Source of the DNA: CAZKFG01 sp964551985
GTDB taxonomy: Bacteria > Bacillota > Negativicutes > Acidaminococcales > JAISLQ01
Direction of reading: 5' to 3'
Length of the DNA stretch: 36,040 nt
NCBI GenBank assembly: GCA_964551985.1
Contig: CAZKFG010000015.1
Coordinates: 1-36,040 of the forward strand
Positions 8,147 through 16,952 of the stretch are shown here, in pieces. A program made the position numbers and the translations under genes. The notes below the pieces were generated by a model. It was not told where the DNA came from, made no database searches, and saw only the letters and a list, made by a program, of their open reading frames with translations. Within the stretch, counting starts at the first letter, position 1; every line of letters starts with the position of its first letter.

Positions 8147-9601
8147 CTATATTTTAGAAATACTGCTATCTATTCTAAGACCAATACGCTCTTTGCCTAG
8201 TAAAGGAATTATCTGTGTAAGTTCTGCACCATGAATTTGACCTGTAGTAGCAACTCTAATTGGCATAAAAACTTTCTTACCACTAAAACCACTTTCTTTA
8301 CCGACAGCCTTCAAAATAGCTTTAACATTATCAACAGATAACTCTTTTTCTTGGCTGATTTTATCTTTAAAAATTTGTAACACTATTTTAGCGCTATCTT
8401 CTTTTAGTATCTCTTGCGATTCGGCATCAAGCTCAAAATCATCTATAAAATAAACCTTTATCTGTTCTGGTATTTGTTCTCCATAAGAAATATGCTCACG
8501 AGCAGTTGCTACAACTCTAACAAGCCAGCTTCTTTCATAAGTGTGTTCTACAAAAAATCCGCTTGCCAGCAAATGTGGCAATGCTAAATCATAAAGTTGT
8601 TCGTCATTTAATTGCCTTATATGATGAGCATTTATCCAGTTTAATTTGTCTACATCAAAAACAGCTGGATTTTTGGCACAACTCTCTAATGAGAATTTTT
8701 CTGTCAATTCTTCTAGAGTAAAAAACTCTTGTTCGTCACTTGTTGCCCAACCTAAAAGTGCCAAAAAGTTCAATAGTCCTGCAGGTAAATAGCCTTTTTT
8801 TCTATATTGTTCAACAGATGTACTACCGTGACGCTTGCTCATCTTGCTGCGGTCTTTGCCTAAAATCAAAGATACGTGACCAAATTTAGGTTCTACAAAA
8901 CCAAGTGCTTGATAAACTAAAATTTGTCTAGGAGTGTTAGATAAATGTTCTTCACCTCTTATAACATGCGTTATTTGCATCAAAGCATCATCAATAACTA
9001 CAGCATAATTATAGGTTGGCACTCCGTCAGATTTTACAATAACAAAATCACCAATGCCATTTGAATCAAAAGTAACCTTGCCTCTTATCAAATCATCAAC
9101 AACAACTTGTTCATCTTTTGGCACACGAAAACGCACTGTTGGTTTTCTACCTTGTTTTTTGTACTCTTCTATTTGCTCTTGAGTTAAATTTGCACATTTT
9201 CCTAAATATCTTGGCATTTGATGTTTTTCAGCAAGGTCTTTACGCTCTTGCTCTAGTTCTTCATCTGTGCAATAACAATAATAAGCCCTACCACTATCTA
9301 AAAGTTTTTTGGTATATTCTGCGTATATATCAAGCCTTTCTGTCTGGCGGTATGGTGCACCTGGACCACCAATGTCCACCCCTTCATCCCAAGATAAGCC
9401 AAGCCAAGTCAAAGATTCTTTTATATCTTCTTCCGATTGGCGAGAAGATCGCTCTAAATCAGTATCTTCAATTCTCAAAACAAATTTTCCATTAACCTTT
9501 TTGGCTATCAACCAATTAAATAGCGCAGATCTTACGCCACCTATATGCAAAGGTCCAGTTGGGCTTGGGGCAAATCTAACCCTAACCTGTCTGTCAACCA
9601 T
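8147..9601 (-). CDS. gltX: glutamyl-tRNA synthetase
   Basis: Class I synthetase charging tRNA-Glu, and in most Bacillota also mischarging tRNA-Gln for later amidation by GatCAB; no glutaminyl-tRNA synthetase is visible here to test this. The 484 residues show HIGG (19-22) in the nucleotide-binding fold, a CYC...C cluster (C109, C111, C136) typical of the zinc-binding insert, KMSKR at 253-257, and a C-terminal helical anticodon-binding region. Shine-Dalgarno GGAAGTGAT precedes the ATG. It lies 11 nt after ispF. Confidence 0.97.
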   Translation of the reverse strand: MVDRQVRVRFAPSPTGPLHIGGVRSALFNWLIAKKVNGKFVLRIEDTDLERSSRQSEEDIKESLTWLGLSWDEGVDIGGPGAPYRQTERLDIYAEYTKKLLDSGRAYYCYCTDEELEQERKDLAEKHQMPRYLGKCANLTQEQIEEYKKQGRKPTVRFRVPKDEQVVVDDLIRGKVTFDSNGIGDFVIVKSDGVPTYNYAVVIDDALMQITHVIRGEEHLSNTPRQILVYQALGFVEPKFGHVSLILGKDRSKMSKRHGSTSVEQYRKKGYLPAGLLNFLALLGWATSDEQEFFTLEELTEKFSLESCAKNPAVFDVDKLNWINAHHIRQLNDEQLYDLALPHLLASGFFVEHTYERSWLVRVVATAREHISYGEQIPEQIKVYFIDDFELDAESQEILKEDSAKIVLQIFKDKISQEKELSVDNVKAILKAVGKESGFSGKKVFMPIRVATTGQIHGAELTQIIPLLGKERIGLRIDSSISKI

Positions 9602-9612
9602 AATATCACTTC

Positions 9613-10095
9613 CTAATCTAATTTTATTAAACTTACAATCGCTTGCGCCGCGATACCCTCTTGTCTACCTACAAAACCAAGTTTTTCCGTAGTTGTAGCC
9701 TTAATATTTACAGCACTTGTGCTCATATTACAAACTTTAGCAATATTATCTTGCATAAAAGGAATATGAGGCATTAATTTTGGTTTTTCTGCCATAATAG
9801 TACAATCAATATTATTTATCTGATAACCATCTTTTTCAAGTAGTTTAACAACATGCTCTAGCAAAATCATACTAGAAATTTCCTTGTATGCATCATCATT
9901 ATCAGGGAAATGTTGACCGATATCGCCTAGTGCCGCGGCACCCAAAAGAGCATCTGATATAGCATGCAAAAGCACATCTGCATCAGAATGTCCGAGCAAT
10001 CCGAATTCATGCACAATTTCTACTCCACCTAGTATAAGCGCTCTATTTGCCACTAATTGATGTACATCAAACCCTATGCCTACGCGATAATTCAT
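9613..10095 (-). CDS. ispF: 2-C-methyl-D-erythritol 2,4-cyclodiphosphate synthase
   Basis: Fifth step of the MEP isoprenoid pathway: cyclises the CDP-methylerythritol phosphate intermediate, releasing CMP. The 160 residues carry the metal site D10-x-H12 and H44 in VLLHAISDALLGA, the GHSDADV loop (35-41), and the TTEKLGFVGR end motif. It forms a trimer in this family. The start overlaps the end of ispD by 29 nt, so the two are translationally coupled but not fused as in some proteobacteria. Confidence 0.97.
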   Translation of the reverse strand: MNYRVGIGFDVHQLVANRALILGGVEIVHEFGLLGHSDADVLLHAISDALLGAAALGDIGQHFPDNDDAYKEISSMILLEHVVKLLEKDGYQINNIDCTIMAEKPKLMPHIPFMQDNIAKVCNMSTSAVNIKATTTEKLGFVGRQEGIAAQAIVSLIKLD

Positions 10096-10789
10096 CTCTT
10101 TCTCCTAATATAATTTTAGCTAAAAACAGATCTTTTTTCGTGGTTATCTTAATATTGTCTTCTTGCCCTTGAACAATAGTTATTCTATAACCTAAATGCT
10201 CAACCAAACTAGCATCATCTGTACCAAAAAAATTCTCTTTTATGGACTTTTCATAAGCTGCCTGCAAAATATTTACAGAAAAAATCTGTGGTGTTTGGGC
10301 AGCAAACACATGATCTCTATCAAGAGTTTTTTCTATCAAACTGTTTCTGGTAATTTTCAGTGTATCTTTATAATTTATACCTGCAATAGCTGCTCCTTTT
10401 TGCTGAGCGACCGAAAAAACTTTCTCAAAAACTTCTGGCTCAATAAAAGGTCTTGCTCCATCGTGTACAGCGACATACTTATACTCAAGCGGAACATTTT
10501 TAAGCGCATTGTAAACAGACTCTTGCCTCTCACTCCCACCACGCACAAACTCATAATCAAGCTCAGGGAAAAAATCATTCTTATAGTGAGCAAGTAAATC
10601 TCTAGCATAAGATAATTCATCTGGGGCTACGACAATAAACATCTTTTTACAAGAGCTACAAGCATTTAAAGCCTTTAGAGTATGTACAAGCAAAGGAGTC
10701 CCTGCGATATTGACAAATATTTTATTAACATCCGCCCCCAGCCTTGTGCCACGACCAGCTGCCGCTACAATAGTAAATAATTCGCTCAT
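10067..10789 (-). CDS. ispD: 2-C-methyl-D-erythritol 4-phosphate cytidylyltransferase
   Basis: Third step of the MEP pathway: joins CTP and methylerythritol phosphate. The 240 residues begin with the CTP-binding loop AAAGRGTRLGADVNK (9-23), and the family motif VHDGARPF lies in the middle, followed by DRDHVFAAQTPQIF and GTDDASLVE. AGAGGTG precedes the ATG. It starts 11 nt after yacL and overlaps ispF. Confidence 0.97.
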   Translation of the reverse strand: MSELFTIVAAAGRGTRLGADVNKIFVNIAGTPLLVHTLKALNACSSCKKMFIVVAPDELSYARDLLAHYKNDFFPELDYEFVRGGSERQESVYNALKNVPLEYKYVAVHDGARPFIEPEVFEKVFSVAQQKGAAIAGINYKDTLKITRNSLIEKTLDRDHVFAAQTPQIFSVNILQAAYEKSIKENFFGTDDASLVEHLGYRITIVQGQEDNIKITTKKDLFLAKIILGERDELSRRHRV

Positions 10790-10800
10790 AGTGCACCTCT

Positions 10801-11907
10801 TTACTTTATTTTAGCAAAAACCATTTTCCCTGCCGCTGTTTGCAATACAGATGTCACAACTATATCAAGCATTTGACCTACATTACTTCTTGCGCCTTCA
10901 ATAACAATCATTGTACCATCATTTAAATAAGCAATACCTTGATTATTCTCTTTACCCTCTTTGATGACATTAACTATCATCTCCTCACCAGGCAAAACAG
11001 CAGTTTTTACAGAATTAGCTAAATCATTAATATTAAGCACGCGAACGCCTTGCAGTTCAGCGACTTTATTTAGATTATAATCATTTGTTACAACACTTGC
11101 ACCAAGTTCTTGACCAAGTCGTATAAGTTTTGCATCAACTTGAGTCAAATCATCATAATCATAATCAACAATCTCTACTGTACAATAATCGGCTTCTTGC
11201 ATTTCTTTTAGAAGATCAAGCCCACGTCTACCGCGATTTCTTTTTATAGCGTCAGATGAATCTGCTATATATTGTAGCTCTTCAAGCACAAATTGAGGTA
11301 TGATAAATACCCCTTCTAAAAAATGAGTTTTACTTATATCCGCAATTCTTCCATCTATTATAACACTTGTATCAATAATCTTATTACTGCATACATTTGC
11401 CTTAATATTAGGCTTTACAACTTTCGTGCGACGTTCGCGAAAAAGCGGTGCACCAATACTCATCAAATCATTTTTCTTGTTAAGTGCCAATTTAACGCCT
11501 ACAATACCAAATACAACACTTAAAATCAGTGGTAAATAATTACCAATAAAAGGAATATGCGAAACTGCATTTCCTACCAAGTTTGCCAAAATCAAGGCAA
11601 TTATGAGGCCAAACGCTCCTATCACAATATCGTTTGTGGGCAACTTTGATAAAGCACCCAAAAACATCTCCGAACAACGGTAAATATATGTTAATATAAA
11701 TGGAGCCAACAGTAATCCAAACAAGCCAAAGGCAATAAATCCTAAAGCATAAGACAAAATAGCCGTCATTGGCACATTGAATAAACCTAAATTTAAAATT
11801 TTAGGCTCTACAATCATTGCCACAAAAGGAACCAAATATACACCCAAAAGCAATCCACTAAAGGCAAAAACTATAATAATAGTACATCGCCAAAATCTAT
11901 CTAACAT
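10801..11907 (-). CDS. YacL-type membrane PIN/TRAM-domain protein
   Basis: A 368-residue protein with about four N-terminal membrane helices (roughly residues 7-145), a PIN nuclease-like domain beginning at IIDTSVIIDGRI (about 173-184, acidic residues in place) with ELGASVVTNDYNLNK later, and a C-terminal TRAM domain (about 300-365) of the kind that binds RNA. This is the layout of Bacillus YacL, which lies next to ispD-ispF there too. The cellular role is not established; an RNA-related function at the membrane is inference. The Shine-Dalgarno AAAGGAGGTGA is very strong. It is the first gene of the ispDF-gltX-cysS run. Confidence 0.92.
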   Translation of the reverse strand: MLDRFWRCTIIIVFAFSGLLLGVYLVPFVAMIVEPKILNLGLFNVPMTAILSYALGFIAFGLFGLLLAPFILTYIYRCSEMFLGALSKLPTNDIVIGAFGLIIALILANLVGNAVSHIPFIGNYLPLILSVVFGIVGVKLALNKKNDLMSIGAPLFRERRTKVVKPNIKANVCSNKIIDTSVIIDGRIADISKTHFLEGVFIIPQFVLEELQYIADSSDAIKRNRGRRGLDLLKEMQEADYCTVEIVDYDYDDLTQVDAKLIRLGQELGASVVTNDYNLNKVAELQGVRVLNINDLANSVKTAVLPGEEMIVNVIKEGKENNQGIAYLNDGTMIVIEGARSNVGQMLDIVVTSVLQTAAGKMVFAKIK

Positions 11908-11924
11908 CTTCTCACCTCCTTTCA

Positions 11925-11946
11925 GATAAAAGGTATATCTTTTATC
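11925..11946 (-). promoter_or_regulatory. 8-bp inverted repeat next to the yacL ribosome-binding site
   Basis: GATAAAAG, a 6-nt loop, CTTTTATC form a perfect 8-bp palindrome. It overlaps the proximal -10 and the expected start point and ends 3 nt before the Shine-Dalgarno (11915-11921). It could be an operator or a 5' hairpin affecting translation; nothing else supports either role. Confidence 0.3.
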
Positions 11947-12003
11947 ATACTACAAAATTGTTCTAAATAACAATGCTATATAAACATTTTATACAAAATT
12001 CAA
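11944..12003 (-). promoter_or_regulatory. candidate promoters of the yacL-ispDF-gltX-cysS operon
   Basis: Two overlapping candidates are visible on the minus strand. The proximal one has TTGTTA (11968-11973), 18 nt and TATGAT (11944-11949). The distal one has TTGAAT (11998-12003), 17 nt and TATAGC (11975-11980). The -35 of the proximal site lies in a small palindrome, ATTGTT-N6-AACAAT (11957-11974). Neither is near-consensus; no T-box or riboswitch was recognised. Confidence 0.4.
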
Positions 12004-12099
12004 AGTATTTTAAAACTATAATTTAGTAAATGCTGCAAAGTACTTTTATAATATTTTTATGTTATATAATATAAAAAAGAAACAAAGGGAAGATATATT

Positions 12100-12398
12100 T
12101 TGATAACTTTGCTACTTAAATCTACTAGCTTTCGCAAAACATCTTACTTTTTGCTGGGCTGTTAGTTTTGGTATCAATGTTTTTAGAAAATATAAGCTAT
12201 GTTTTTTCAAACAAACTTATCTCTACTAGCGAAGAAAGTCTAATGATATATTCAGCAAAACTGCTTAAAACAAAAATGCAATCTACTATGTGTAATTTAT
12301 TGCTGTACTTAGAATCCGCATCTACTAAAGTAGGAACAAAAAAGCTTTCCCTTAAAAACCATTTATGGAGTTTGTCCACTATTAAATTTAAAATGTAA
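12100..12398 (+). pseudogene. decayed N-terminal fragment of a membrane sensor-like protein
   Basis: The only plausible plus-strand gene. A TTG at 12100 follows AAAGGGAAG at a normal distance, and the frame encodes LITLLLKSTSFRKTSYFL before a stop at about 12163. If one T is added to the five-T run near 12150, the frame continues as FAGLLVLVSMFLENISYVFSNKL and on to a stop at 12398, giving a membrane helix followed by a short polar stretch like the start of a sensor kinase or diguanylate cyclase. No output domain follows, so it would be both frameshifted and truncated. The identity is a guess; it may be non-coding. Confidence 0.3.
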
Positions 12399-12406
12399 AA
12401 ATCATT

Positions 12407-12463
12407 AAAAAATTGCCACTATATATGTACAGTCTTTATTGATGTACTTATGTAGTGGCAATT
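12407..12463 (-). terminator. terminator after carD
   Basis: Perfect 11-bp arms AATTGCCACTA (12411-12421) and TAGTGGCAATT (12453-12463) enclose a 31-nt loop. On the minus strand the second arm runs into TTTTTT, as in a rho-independent terminator; on the plus strand the run is absent. The large loop is unusual. It lies 74 nt beyond the carD stop. Confidence 0.65.
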
Positions 12464-12536
12464 GATATTTGTAAAATACATATTTTTTCTCAATTGAGAT
12501 TTTTTTCATAACCATGCATAAAACTCAAAGATAAAT

Positions 12537-13022
12537 TTAACACGTTAAAAGTTTTGCCTCAAGCCAATCTTGCGCCATTGTCAAATCACAAGAAAAACTA
12601 AGCATTACCTCACTCAGTAATATTTGCTTTGCTAAAGATAAAATCCTACGCTCACCTGCTGAAAGTTTTTTATTTTTAGCCTGCACTATTAATTCTCTCA
12701 CGACATCTGCTACTTGATACACATCGCCGCTTTTTAATTTCTGGACATAAGCATTTACTCGTCTGTTCCAGCTTGTATAACTTTGCTGACTAACATTTAA
12801 ACTAAAATTCGTCAAAATGTTATCAAACTGACTTTTTTCCATGACAAGACGTATACCAACAACATCTGCGCCATCAATAGGAACCTTGAGCGTCATCTGT
12901 CCAAAAACCATCTCTAACACAAAATAACTCTGCGTTTTTCCATTTACAGTTTGTTCTTCAACAGATTTAATAGTCCCTGCTCCATGCATTGGATGAACAA
13001 CCTTATCACCTAATGAAAGCAT
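12537..13022 (-). CDS. CarD/CdnL-family transcriptional regulator
   Basis: CarD-type proteins bind the RNA polymerase beta subunit at promoters through an N-terminal Tudor-like domain and stabilise the open complex, often at rRNA promoters. The 161 residues begin with GDKVVHPMHGAGTI (family signature, residues 4-17) and VPIDGADVVGIR, followed by an all-helical C-terminal half with SWNRRVNAYVQKLKSGD and LSAGERRILSLAKQIL. ATG at 13022 is chosen over a TTG at 13037 because GGAGGTGAT stands just before it. It has its own tandem promoters and terminator, so it forms a separate unit after radA. Confidence 0.93.
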   Translation of the reverse strand: MLSLGDKVVHPMHGAGTIKSVEEQTVNGKTQSYFVLEMVFGQMTLKVPIDGADVVGIRLVMEKSQFDNILTNFSLNVSQQSYTSWNRRVNAYVQKLKSGDVYQVADVVRELIVQAKNKKLSAGERRILSLAKQILLSEVMLSFSCDLTMAQDWLEAKLLTC

Positions 13023-13050
13023 ACCAATCACCTCCAAAGGCTATGATATC

Positions 13051-13079
13051 ATTCTACCAAAATACTTAAAGCAAGTCAA
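13051..13079 (-). promoter_or_regulatory. proximal sigma-A promoter of carD
   Basis: Minus strand TTGACT (13074-13079), 17-nt spacer, TAGAAT (13051-13056). The start point near 13045 leaves a leader of about 22 nt, containing the Shine-Dalgarno. Confidence 0.65.
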
Positions 13080-13086
13080 TTTTTTA

Positions 13087-13115
13087 ATTTTATCATTTTA
13101 AAAAATCAATGTCAA
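13087..13115 (-). promoter_or_regulatory. distal sigma-A promoter of carD
   Basis: Minus strand TTGACA (13110-13115), 17-nt spacer, TAAAAT (13087-13092), 36 nt upstream of the proximal promoter and just after the radA stop. The two are in tandem and not overlapping. Confidence 0.65.
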
Positions 13116-13129
13116 GCAAATCAAGCTTT

Positions 13130-14491
13130 TTACAAGTTTTTCAAAGCCTCTGCTAAGCTACTGCAAGCTAAAATGCGACTATTTTTCGATTTCATATTCT
13201 TCAAATCATCACTACATGGAACGATAAAACAATCAAAGCCTAAGCTAATAGCCTCATTTATCCTTTTAGTCAAATTATTAATTCGTCTTATTTCACCTGT
13301 CAAACCGACTTCACCAACAACCAAAGTTTTTCTATCAATAAAAATATTTTTAAGGCTAGATACAAGTGCAACCGCTACTGCTAAATCACCTGCCGGTTCA
13401 TTTACTTTCAAACCACCAACAACATTGACATAAGCATCTTGAGTCGAAAAATCTAGTCCTAATTTTTTTTCTAATATTGCTAAAATCATATTTAATCTAT
13501 TTAAATCAAATCCGACACAAGTGCGACGTGGCATACCATAAGGAGTAAGAGCAACAAGCGCCTGTACTTCAACCATCAATGGTCTGACCCCTTCCATCAA
13601 AGCACATACAACAGAGCCTGAAACACTCTCTTGTCTATCTTGCAAAAAAAGACCTGCCGGATTGCTAATCTCTATCAGTCCACTTTCTTGCATGGAAAAA
13701 ATTCCCGTCTCACTAGTAGAGCCAAAGCGATTTTTAAGCGCTCTTAGCACCCTAAAAGCATACGAACGTTCACCTTCAAACTGTAAAACAACATCAACCA
13801 TATGCTCTAGTACTCTAGGACCCGCTATAGATCCGTCTTTAGTAACATGTCCTATAATAACTACCGCTATATTATTGACTTTAGCAAACCTAAGTAGCTT
13901 TCCTGTGCATTCTCTTATCTGACCTACACTACCGGGTGCTGTTGGTAGTTCTGAATTGTGCATTGTTTGTATAGAATCTATGACTAAAAGCTTTGGTTTG
14001 ACTTTTTCTGCTTGCACCAAGACACTGTTTAAATCAGTCTCTGTCATCAAAAGCAAATCATCTGTTGTCTCACCAAGCCTTTGCGCTCTCATCTTTGTTT
14101 GTAGTGCTGACTCTTCTCCAGATACATATAAAATCTTTTTGCCTTGACTAGAAAATTTCATACCTACATCTAAAAGTAAAGTAGATTTTCCTATGCCAGG
14201 ATCACCACCGAGCAAAACCAATGAGCCGACAACAATACCACCACCTAAAACTCGGTCAAATTCTTTTATCCCTGTCGGCATACGAACAGTATTAGTAACC
14301 TCTATCTTATTTATAGCCTGTGGTTTACTGTCCGTTTTTAAAATACTCAAAGTAGCAGAAGAAGAGGACGACGAAATCGCCGCCTCTTCTACCATACTAT
14401 CCCAGCTATCACATTCAGGGCAACGACCTAGCCATCTGGCGCTTATATAGCCACAATTTTGGCAAGTATAATTAATTTTTAACTTCGCCAT
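13130..14491 (-). CDS. radA: DNA repair protein RadA (Sms)
   Basis: RecA-related branch-migration ATPase used in recombinational repair and, in some species, transformation. The 453 residues start with a C4 zinc finger (C10, C13, C24, C27), then Walker A GGDPGIGKST (95-104), the RadA-specific KNRFGST motif, and a C-terminal Lon-protease-like domain without need for protease activity. A run of six serines lies at residues 40-45. The ORF opens at 14560, but the zinc finger must start the protein: ATG at 14491 fits, with AGAGGT upstream, overlapping the clpC stop by 20 nt. Confidence 0.97.
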   Translation of the reverse strand: MAKLKINYTCQNCGYISARWLGRCPECDSWDSMVEEAAISSSSSSATLSILKTDSKPQAINKIEVTNTVRMPTGIKEFDRVLGGGIVVGSLVLLGGDPGIGKSTLLLDVGMKFSSQGKKILYVSGEESALQTKMRAQRLGETTDDLLLMTETDLNSVLVQAEKVKPKLLVIDSIQTMHNSELPTAPGSVGQIRECTGKLLRFAKVNNIAVVIIGHVTKDGSIAGPRVLEHMVDVVLQFEGERSYAFRVLRALKNRFGSTSETGIFSMQESGLIEISNPAGLFLQDRQESVSGSVVCALMEGVRPLMVEVQALVALTPYGMPRRTCVGFDLNRLNMILAILEKKLGLDFSTQDAYVNVVGGLKVNEPAGDLAVAVALVSSLKNIFIDRKTLVVGEVGLTGEIRRINNLTKRINEAISLGFDCFIVPCSDDLKNMKSKNSRILACSSLAEALKNL

Positions 14492-16952
14492 CAGCTTTTT
14501 TACCTCTGCCTCTTTTTTTAGCTTTAGAAACAACAACCTTATCATTATCAGACGAATCAATGCTCACAGTATCTCCTGCTTGCAATTTTCCCATCAATAA
14601 CAAATCAGAAATTTCATCTTCCACAAGTCTTTGTATAGCTCTTTTTAAAGGTCTTGCACCATAACGTTTGTCCTTACCATTTTTCAAAATAGCCTCTTTA
14701 CCAGCACTTGTTATGTTCATTTTCAAGCCGGCATTAGAAATGCGTTTGTCAACATCTTTGAGTAAAATATCAACTATTTGCTCAAGTTCTTTGCCTGTCA
14801 AAGAATGAAATACTACTATTTCATCTAGCCTATTGATAAATTCCGGTCTAAATACTTTTCTCACTTCTTCTAAAACTTTTTGTTTAGCTAGTTTCTCATC
14901 ATAAGAATCACTTTTTTCTGCCGCAAAACCAAGCGGTTGCTGCTCAGATTGACGAGATAAATAAGTTGAGCCGACATTGCTTGTCATAATAATAACCGCA
15001 TTTTTAAAATCGGCAGTTTTGCCCTGACCATCTGTCATGCGTCCATCTTCTAATGCCTGCAGCAAAATATTAAAAACATCAGGATGCGCTTTTTCAATCT
15101 CATCTAGCAAAATAACACAATATGGTCTTCTTCTAACTGCATCAATAAGTTGTCCGCCTTCATCGTAACCAACATAACCTGGAGGCGCACCGACAAGTCT
15201 TGATACCGCATGCTTTTCCATATATTCTGACATATCAAATCTGACTAAAGCATTCTCATCGCCAAATAAATCTTCGGCTAAAGCTTTAGCAAGTTCTGTC
15301 TTACCAACACCAGTCGGTCCCAAAAACAAAAACGAACCAACAGGTCTTTTAGGATCGTGCAATCCCGAGCGAGAGCGTCTTACTGCCCTTGCAACTGCAG
15401 ATACTGCCTCACTTTGTCCAACAACTCTTTTATGCAGATGCTCTTCCAAATGAAGCAATCTTTGTGCCTCTGTTTGCGTGAGTCTACTTACAGGAATACC
15501 AGTCCAAACGCATACAACATCAGCTATATCATTTTCGTCTACAACTATATTTTTAGAGTTATCTGCTTTCCATTCTTTTTGATGTTTTGCCAAATTATCT
15601 GATATATCTTTTTCTTCATCACGCAAAGTCGCAGCACGCTCATAATCTTGCGCCGTAATTGCCGCTTCTTTTTCGGATTTTACTTTTGCCAAATCTTCTT
15701 GCATATTCTTTAAATCAGGCGGCAGAGAAAACTTTTTAAGCCTTACCCTAGAACAAGCTTCATCAATCAAATCAATTGCTTTATCAGGAAGATTACGATC
15801 AGTAATATACCTATCAGACAATTTTACTGCCGCAACCAAAGCACTATCTGTAATTCTCGCTTTATGAAATGCTTCGTAGCGGTCACGCAAGCCTTTTAAA
15901 ATTTCCAGCGCATCATCAACGTTAGGAACTCCAACAAAAACAGGTTGGAACCTACGCTCTAGTGCAGCATCTTTTTCTATATGTTTTTTATATTCGTCTA
16001 ATGTAGTCGCTCCAATAGCTTGCACTTCACCACGAGATAGTGCTGGTTTTAAAATATTAGCAGCATCAACAGAACCTTCTGAGGCCCCGGCACCAATTAT
16101 TGTATGCAGTTCATCAATAAATAAAATAATATTTTTGTTTTGCCTTACAATTTCTAGTAAATTTTTCAGTCGCTCTTCAAATTCACCCCTATATTTAGTT
16201 CCGGCAACCAAAGAGCCTATCTCTAGAGAAAAAACCTGCTTATCTTTTAGCAATTCAGGAACTTTACCTTCAACAATTTTTTGAGCTAAACCTTCAGCAA
16301 TGGCAGTTTTACCAACACCAGGTTCGCCAATCAAGACAGGATTGTTTTTTGTGCGTCTACACAAAATTTGTATAACCCGTTCTATCTCATTTTGTCTGCC
16401 AATAACAGGATCTATCTTTCCAGCTTTAGCCAAATCGTTTAAATTGCGCCCAAAATCACGCAATTTATCAACACCAAGTACAGGAGTATCAGACGAATTT
16501 TTACCTGTAAATTCTTGTTCTTGAGAAAAACCAAGTGATTGGTAAATAAAACTTCTTGCCTCATCAATATCAACATCCATCGCCTGCAATGCCTGTACCG
16601 CATAACTTTCTTCATCGCCAAGTAGCCCCAACAAAATATGTTCTGTTCCTACATAATCTTTTTCCATATTTACAGACTCTTGAACAGCAAGCTCCAGAGC
16701 GTGCTTAGCTTGAGGCGAAAAAGCAGGCTCAACAGCAGACTTTTTTTGTTCAAACATCTCTGAAATGACCTCACGCAAAACTTCCTCTTTAACACCAATA
16801 CCCCTTAAAAGCTGAGCAGACAAACTCGCTCCGTCAAAAAAACATGCTAATAAAATATGTTCTGTACCTACATAATCGTGTTTTAAATTAATCGCTTCTT
16901 GAGTAGCCAAACTAAGTAATCGTCTGGCACGAGCGGTAAATCTCTCTAACAT
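14472..16952 (-). CDS. clpC: ATP-dependent Clp protease ATP-binding subunit ClpC
   Basis: Hsp100 unfoldase that feeds substrates, including McsB-phosphoarginine-marked proteins, to ClpP. The 826 residues have two N-terminal Clp_N repeats (about 5-70 and 79-140), AAA+ domain D1 with Walker A GEPGVGKT (209-216), a UVR-type coiled middle domain (about 415-455) that marks ClpC rather than ClpB, D2 with Walker A GPTGVGKT (545-552), and a basic lysine-rich tail. The start overlaps the mcsB stop by 7 nt and uses its GGAGG. Fourth gene of the CtsR operon. Confidence 0.98.
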   Translation of the reverse strand: MLERFTARARRLLSLATQEAINLKHDYVGTEHILLACFFDGASLSAQLLRGIGVKEEVLREVISEMFEQKKSAVEPAFSPQAKHALELAVQESVNMEKDYVGTEHILLGLLGDEESYAVQALQAMDVDIDEARSFIYQSLGFSQEQEFTGKNSSDTPVLGVDKLRDFGRNLNDLAKAGKIDPVIGRQNEIERVIQILCRRTKNNPVLIGEPGVGKTAIAEGLAQKIVEGKVPELLKDKQVFSLEIGSLVAGTKYRGEFEERLKNLLEIVRQNKNIILFIDELHTIIGAGASEGSVDAANILKPALSRGEVQAIGATTLDEYKKHIEKDAALERRFQPVFVGVPNVDDALEILKGLRDRYEAFHKARITDSALVAAVKLSDRYITDRNLPDKAIDLIDEACSRVRLKKFSLPPDLKNMQEDLAKVKSEKEAAITAQDYERAATLRDEEKDISDNLAKHQKEWKADNSKNIVVDENDIADVVCVWTGIPVSRLTQTEAQRLLHLEEHLHKRVVGQSEAVSAVARAVRRSRSGLHDPKRPVGSFLFLGPTGVGKTELAKALAEDLFGDENALVRFDMSEYMEKHAVSRLVGAPPGYVGYDEGGQLIDAVRRRPYCVILLDEIEKAHPDVFNILLQALEDGRMTDGQGKTADFKNAVIIMTSNVGSTYLSRQSEQQPLGFAAEKSDSYDEKLAKQKVLEEVRKVFRPEFINRLDEIVVFHSLTGKELEQIVDILLKDVDKRISNAGLKMNITSAGKEAILKNGKDKRYGARPLKRAIQRLVEDEISDLLLMGKLQAGDTVSIDSSDNDKVVVSKAKKRGRGKKADGEVKN

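Noticed and set aside
12197..12379. 60-residue minus-strand frame in the carD-yacL gap
   Set aside because: No ribosome-binding site, no recognisable feature, and it runs opposite the plus-strand remnant, which is the better (though weak) reading.
12411..12463. Inverted repeat as the ends of a small mobile element (MITE)
   Set aside because: Only 53 bp long, with no target duplication seen and with a T-run on the minus side in the right place for carD termination; a terminator explains it better.
11908..12536. T-box or other riboswitch ahead of the gltX/cysS operon
   Set aside because: No T-box bulge sequence (TGGnACC type), specifier stem or terminator/antiterminator pair was found; the only strong hairpin belongs to carD termination.
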